Shown: positions 21,014-23,815 of the stretch, in pieces
Position numbering within the stretch: the stretch's first letter is position 1
How the letters are laid out: every line of letters starts with the position of its first letter
The notes under the pieces: model-generated
What the model was told of the DNA's origin: nothing
Database searches by the model: none
What the model saw: the letters and a program-made list of their open reading frames with translations, nothing else
Made by a program: the position numbers and the translations under genes
Source of the DNA: Anaerolineae bacterium
Lineage (GTDB): Bacteria > Chloroflexota > Anaerolineae > 4572-78 > J111
DNA length: 23,815 nt
NCBI GenBank assembly: GCA_020433835.1
Contig: JAGRBY010000036.1
Location: 1 to 23,815 of the forward strand
Reading direction: 5' to 3'

Positions 21014-23629
21014 TTACAACTTTTCGTGGCGAATTTGATAGGGAAGCTGGTGTAAATGTTGATCCATCAGCTGGCTTAAGCCGACTAATGTAGCTTCGAT
21101 GGCTTTTGGTTGGGCACCTGGTTTGGTTTGTTCTGCTAACTGCTCATGATGCTTTTGCCACCAATAGTTAGGGTTGATGCCACCGCCAATCGTAACGACC
21201 AGTTGATCATGATCGAGCGGCGTATAAAATTCCATCACCGGATCGCCATAATCGATGCGGGAGAAAATAACGGCGTAACATGGCTCTGTTTCGTGGGCAA
21301 AACCGTGGATGATGGCCGGGCTGTTTTCACACGCCATCCTGCCCAGGGGAGTCATACCCAGGGCAATTAGGCCTGCTCGTATTTTTGCGACATCGGCCTG
21401 GTGTTTGGTCGGAATATCGCAATTATCTACGCGCAAAAACAGGCGTTCCTGGCCGCGCCAGACGATGCCGTTCACAAAGAGATCGTCAATTTGAACACCA
21501 TCGAACTGCGAACTAAAGGTTAGACCGTCTTCGTAATCGTTGTAAAAATAGCGGCCAAACACCGGCCAGTCAGGAAAACAAGCGGTGCGAACCGGAAGTA
21601 ACGTTACGCGGTCTGTGGTCAGTTCGTAATGGAATTTTTGCCGGCCGAAGCTTAGCGCCAGACGCGTACCTGGTGGTAAATCGCCCAGCACCCTAATTAA
21701 AGGTGCTATTCTAATGGGGGTCGAAAAGCGGCGATAGGACGGTTTGTAGCACCAGATCACATTTTCGGCTTGCCACTGTTTACAACTTTCACCGAAAAGC
21801 GCACTGCTTCTTAGATCGATGAGCAATTTTCGCTGAAAATCTGGATCGGCCTGGGGAAGGGTTAAACGCAGAGTTAGACTGTTACTTTCAGGGATAGCTT
21901 GTTCGAAGGCAGCCCAATCGATTTCCTCAGCCGTTGCCAGTTTCCGGCAAAATTCAGGCCAACTTGTAATTGAGGATAGCCTGGCTGCCATAGAAGGGGC
22001 TGTTGCCCCCGGTAGGTACGAAATCTGAGGGTGAGGATTGCGTACAGTGACCGGGAAATAATGTTGTATCTGCTTTAGCGTGTTGATGGCGATGGGGTCG
22101 GGAAGATCGACCATCATGGCCCTTGCCTCTTCACGCTCTGTTTCTTCATCATCTGAGACCCTAAACCCGCTGTAAGCGCCTTCTTGCCATTCCCCCGGCT
22201 TCAACAGATCGGGCAAGTTGAGAGCGGCGAAGACAGAGCGGGGATCGAGCTGTTTAGCGGCTTGGGTTATTGTATGAGGATCGATAATGAGGCCGCCGGG
22301 CAAGTCGGCCTCCGGCTCGGTGCAAACCTTTCCTTCTTGAAACTGGGTAATGTGCCAGGTGCCGTCTGCCTCGGCCCGCAGTATCAGCCCATCGACTTTG
22401 GCTTTTACAAACCATTCCTTTACAGCCGGGGCACTTTCTGTTTTCAAGATGCCGGGTAAATCGACCCACAGTTCAGCGGCCCAAAGTTGGCCAGATGCCG
22501 TCAACCCATCCTCTTCCTCTGGCTCAACCCACAGTGTGAGGCCAAAATGCTGCCACAATTCTTTTTGCCGGGCGAGGGAAAAAACAGCCAGACTAAAGCC
22601 GGCTCGATGGCTGTAGTCGGCCAGGCAATAAAAGCCGCTGGGGTCGCCGTTGGCGGCCTCGGTTTCCAGACCGGCCAGGGCTAAAAAGATATTGTCGCGC
22701 AGCAGTTCAGCCGGATGATGCACCAGAATTCGGCTAAAAGCGGCGGTATGGGCCAAACCCTTTTTATGAGGGCCGGTCCAGGTGGTTAGCTTCGAAAGCG
22801 ATCCCTCGCAATCGGTGATGTCCCAGTAGAATTCGGCGGCTCTGATACGGTTAGGCCATAGACCTGTGCTCGGTTGGCCGATGATTTCGGCCAAATTACC
22901 TTTAGCTTCAGCAACAAGCCCGGCTGTTTTACCGGGTTGTTTGACCGGTTTCGTCGGCAGGCCGGCATTCCCCTCATAGCTTCTCAGCAGTTTGTTAACG
23001 GTACCCAGTAACGCTTTTTCCGGCTTGGCACCTTGCAGTAGGGTTGTTGCGACACGCTCAAAATCATCCCACATACCGGATACGGCCGGGTCTTCCAAAT
23101 CGCTTGCACCTTGCACGCCAAAAGCTTCAAACCAGCCGGCTATGGATAACTCCGGAGCAGCGTATAACCGGCGTAATTGCTCAAAATCGGGTGTGAAAGT
23201 CGTATTGTCGAACCAGCTTTGTAGGGTATCGAATGTGGCCGGGTCGCGTGGTGTGCTGTTGATTGTCTCCAGGCGCAAGTTCATTTCCTTGATTACCGGC
23301 TTGTGATCTGCTGCGGGCGATTGCATCAGTAAGGTGGTTACGCTGTGGCCAAAGCTCCACAGCATCAGATAGTCGCCCCCAAATATCCAACAGATTTGCA
23401 GCATGCCACGCAGATCATCGTCAAGAAACTCGCCGAAACTAAACTCATCGAGCGCCCCTCGGTTGGAAAGGTAGCTGACTTTGGCGCCATGCGACGGGCG
23501 TTTTATTTGGCGATAGCCGCCGCGATAGTCAATCAGGTTATCAAGTTTCGCATGCCAGAGATCATATTCACCTTTTTGTTGGGGTTTGGGTAAAGACAGA
23601 GGGGCTAAAAGCAAGGCGGCGGATGACAT
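21014..23629 (-). CDS. Large soluble protein of unknown function
   Basis: 871 residues; I do not recognise the family. The ATG at 23629 is preceded by AGGGAG at 7 bases, and codon use looks like that of neighbouring genes. No membrane span or clear signal peptide is visible, only a mildly hydrophobic start (SSAALLLAPLSL). The sequence is rich in Trp, Phe and Tyr and seems to have three parts: an alpha-helical N-terminal third (to about 230), a Lys/Pro/Gly linker near 230-250, a mixed middle (about 255-480: GLWPNRIRAAEFYWDITDCE, GFYCLADYSHRAGFSLAVFS), an acidic Glu-rich break near 505 (DDEETEREEAR), and a beta-rich C-terminal part (IHGFAHETEPCYAVIFSRID, VTIGGGINPNYWWQKHHEQ). No nucleotide-binding, nuclease or protease motif stands out. 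It is monocistronic as far as the window shows. Confidence 0.8.
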   Translation of the reverse strand: MSSAALLLAPLSLPKPQQKGEYDLWHAKLDNLIDYRGGYRQIKRPSHGAKVSYLSNRGALDEFSFGEFLDDDLRGMLQICWIFGGDYLMLWSFGHSVTTLLMQSPAADHKPVIKEMNLRLETINSTPRDPATFDTLQSWFDNTTFTPDFEQLRRLYAAPELSIAGWFEAFGVQGASDLEDPAVSGMWDDFERVATTLLQGAKPEKALLGTVNKLLRSYEGNAGLPTKPVKQPGKTAGLVAEAKGNLAEIIGQPSTGLWPNRIRAAEFYWDITDCEGSLSKLTTWTGPHKKGLAHTAAFSRILVHHPAELLRDNIFLALAGLETEAANGDPSGFYCLADYSHRAGFSLAVFSLARQKELWQHFGLTLWVEPEEEDGLTASGQLWAAELWVDLPGILKTESAPAVKEWFVKAKVDGLILRAEADGTWHITQFQEGKVCTEPEADLPGGLIIDPHTITQAAKQLDPRSVFAALNLPDLLKPGEWQEGAYSGFRVSDDEETEREEARAMMVDLPDPIAINTLKQIQHYFPVTVRNPHPQISYLPGATAPSMAARLSSITSWPEFCRKLATAEEIDWAAFEQAIPESNSLTLRLTLPQADPDFQRKLLIDLRSSALFGESCKQWQAENVIWCYKPSYRRFSTPIRIAPLIRVLGDLPPGTRLALSFGRQKFHYELTTDRVTLLPVRTACFPDWPVFGRYFYNDYEDGLTFSSQFDGVQIDDLFVNGIVWRGQERLFLRVDNCDIPTKHQADVAKIRAGLIALGMTPLGRMACENSPAIIHGFAHETEPCYAVIFSRIDYGDPVMEFYTPLDHDQLVVTIGGGINPNYWWQKHHEQLAEQTKPGAQPKAIEATLVGLSQLMDQHLHQLPYQIRHEKL

Positions 23630-23635
23630 ATATTT

Positions 23636-23738
23636 ACTCCCTTGAAAATAGTAGTTAGCAGATAGCTGATAGCCGATAGCAAAAGATTTTTATTCTCGTT
23701 GCTGTTGCGCAGCTTCTGTCGCACTCCCTTGAAAATAG
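23636..23738. repeat. 16-bp direct repeat carrying the ribosome-binding site
   Basis: ACTCCCTTGAAAATAG occurs at 23636-23651 and again, identical, at 23723-23738, 87 bases apart. Read on the minus strand each contains AAGGGAG; the inner copy is the ribosome-binding site of the 871-residue gene, and the outer copy has no start codon at suitable distance. Confidence 0.85.
23654..23681. repeat. Tandem heptanucleotide repeat GATAGCN x4
   Basis: Four consecutive 7-base units, GTTAGCA, GATAGCT, GATAGCC, GATAGCA, lie between the two copies of the 16-bp direct repeat in the leader of the 871-residue gene. It resembles short simple repeats that vary in copy number. Confidence 0.75.
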
Positions 23739-23815
23739 GGCTGTACTGGAATTCAGGGGGTTGACAAGAAAAAACGGGTACGCCCCTCCAAATCGAGCCA
23801 GAGTCGTTGAAATAA

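Noticed and set aside
23654..23681. CRISPR-like tandem array
   Set aside because: Seven-base units without spacers are a simple tandem repeat, not a CRISPR; no cas gene is present.

Overview
The window reads as a chromosomal segment of a free-living bacterium of medium GC content. The mix of genes (BlaI/M56 pair, DUF3179 lipoprotein-like protein, Pro/Thr-rich DUF11-type surface protein, many singletons from aerobic metabolism, short dispersed AT-rich repeats) fits a member of the Chloroflexota, perhaps Anaerolineae-like. That placement is inference from gene style; no rRNA or other taxonomic marker is present. I see no phage, transposase, CRISPR array, tRNA or rRNA.

Layout. 1-645 is the 3' end of an AsnB-type asparagine synthetase. 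662-7010 is a long minus-strand block: an M56 peptidase and BlaI repressor with their own operator-promoter, a glutaredoxin-thioredoxin reductase fusion, a small glycosyltransferase, a Crp/Fnr regulator overlapping a thioredoxin-fold protein, and a DUF3179 protein. 7392-8765 is a cytochrome P450 on the plus strand, converging with and overlapping a HhH-GPD DNA glycosylase that is coupled to a VOC protein. An LtrA membrane protein follows on the minus strand. 11646-13901 is a MarR regulator plus DHA2-type drug exporter behind a consensus promoter and a 34-bp perfect palindrome, closed by a terminator. 14352-16241 encodes a surface protein ending in an LPETG sorting signal. Then come a GNAT acetyltransferase, a phasin-like protein with its own promoter and terminator, PEP carboxylase (ppc), a compact plus-strand unit at about 20660-20925 (operator-like palindrome, promoter, 27-codon ORF with three consecutive Cys codons, hairpin, two terminators), and an 871-residue protein I do not recognise.

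How the genes relate. Most are independent singletons or two-gene units. A thiol/redox theme recurs (Grx-TrxR fusion, CxxC thioredoxin-fold protein next to a Crp/Fnr regulator, Cys-codon-run small ORF), but nothing links these directly. The clearest regulatory circuits are BlaI on its own palindrome and MarR on its own palindrome driving the exporter.

Most worth a second look: the Cys-codon-run small ORF with terminator (looks like a cysteine attenuator with no gene after it), the unrecognised 871-residue protein with duplicated ribosome-binding region, the phasin-like protein with 11-residue repeats and a Lys/Ala tail, the LPETG surface protein, and the two self-regulatory palindromes.
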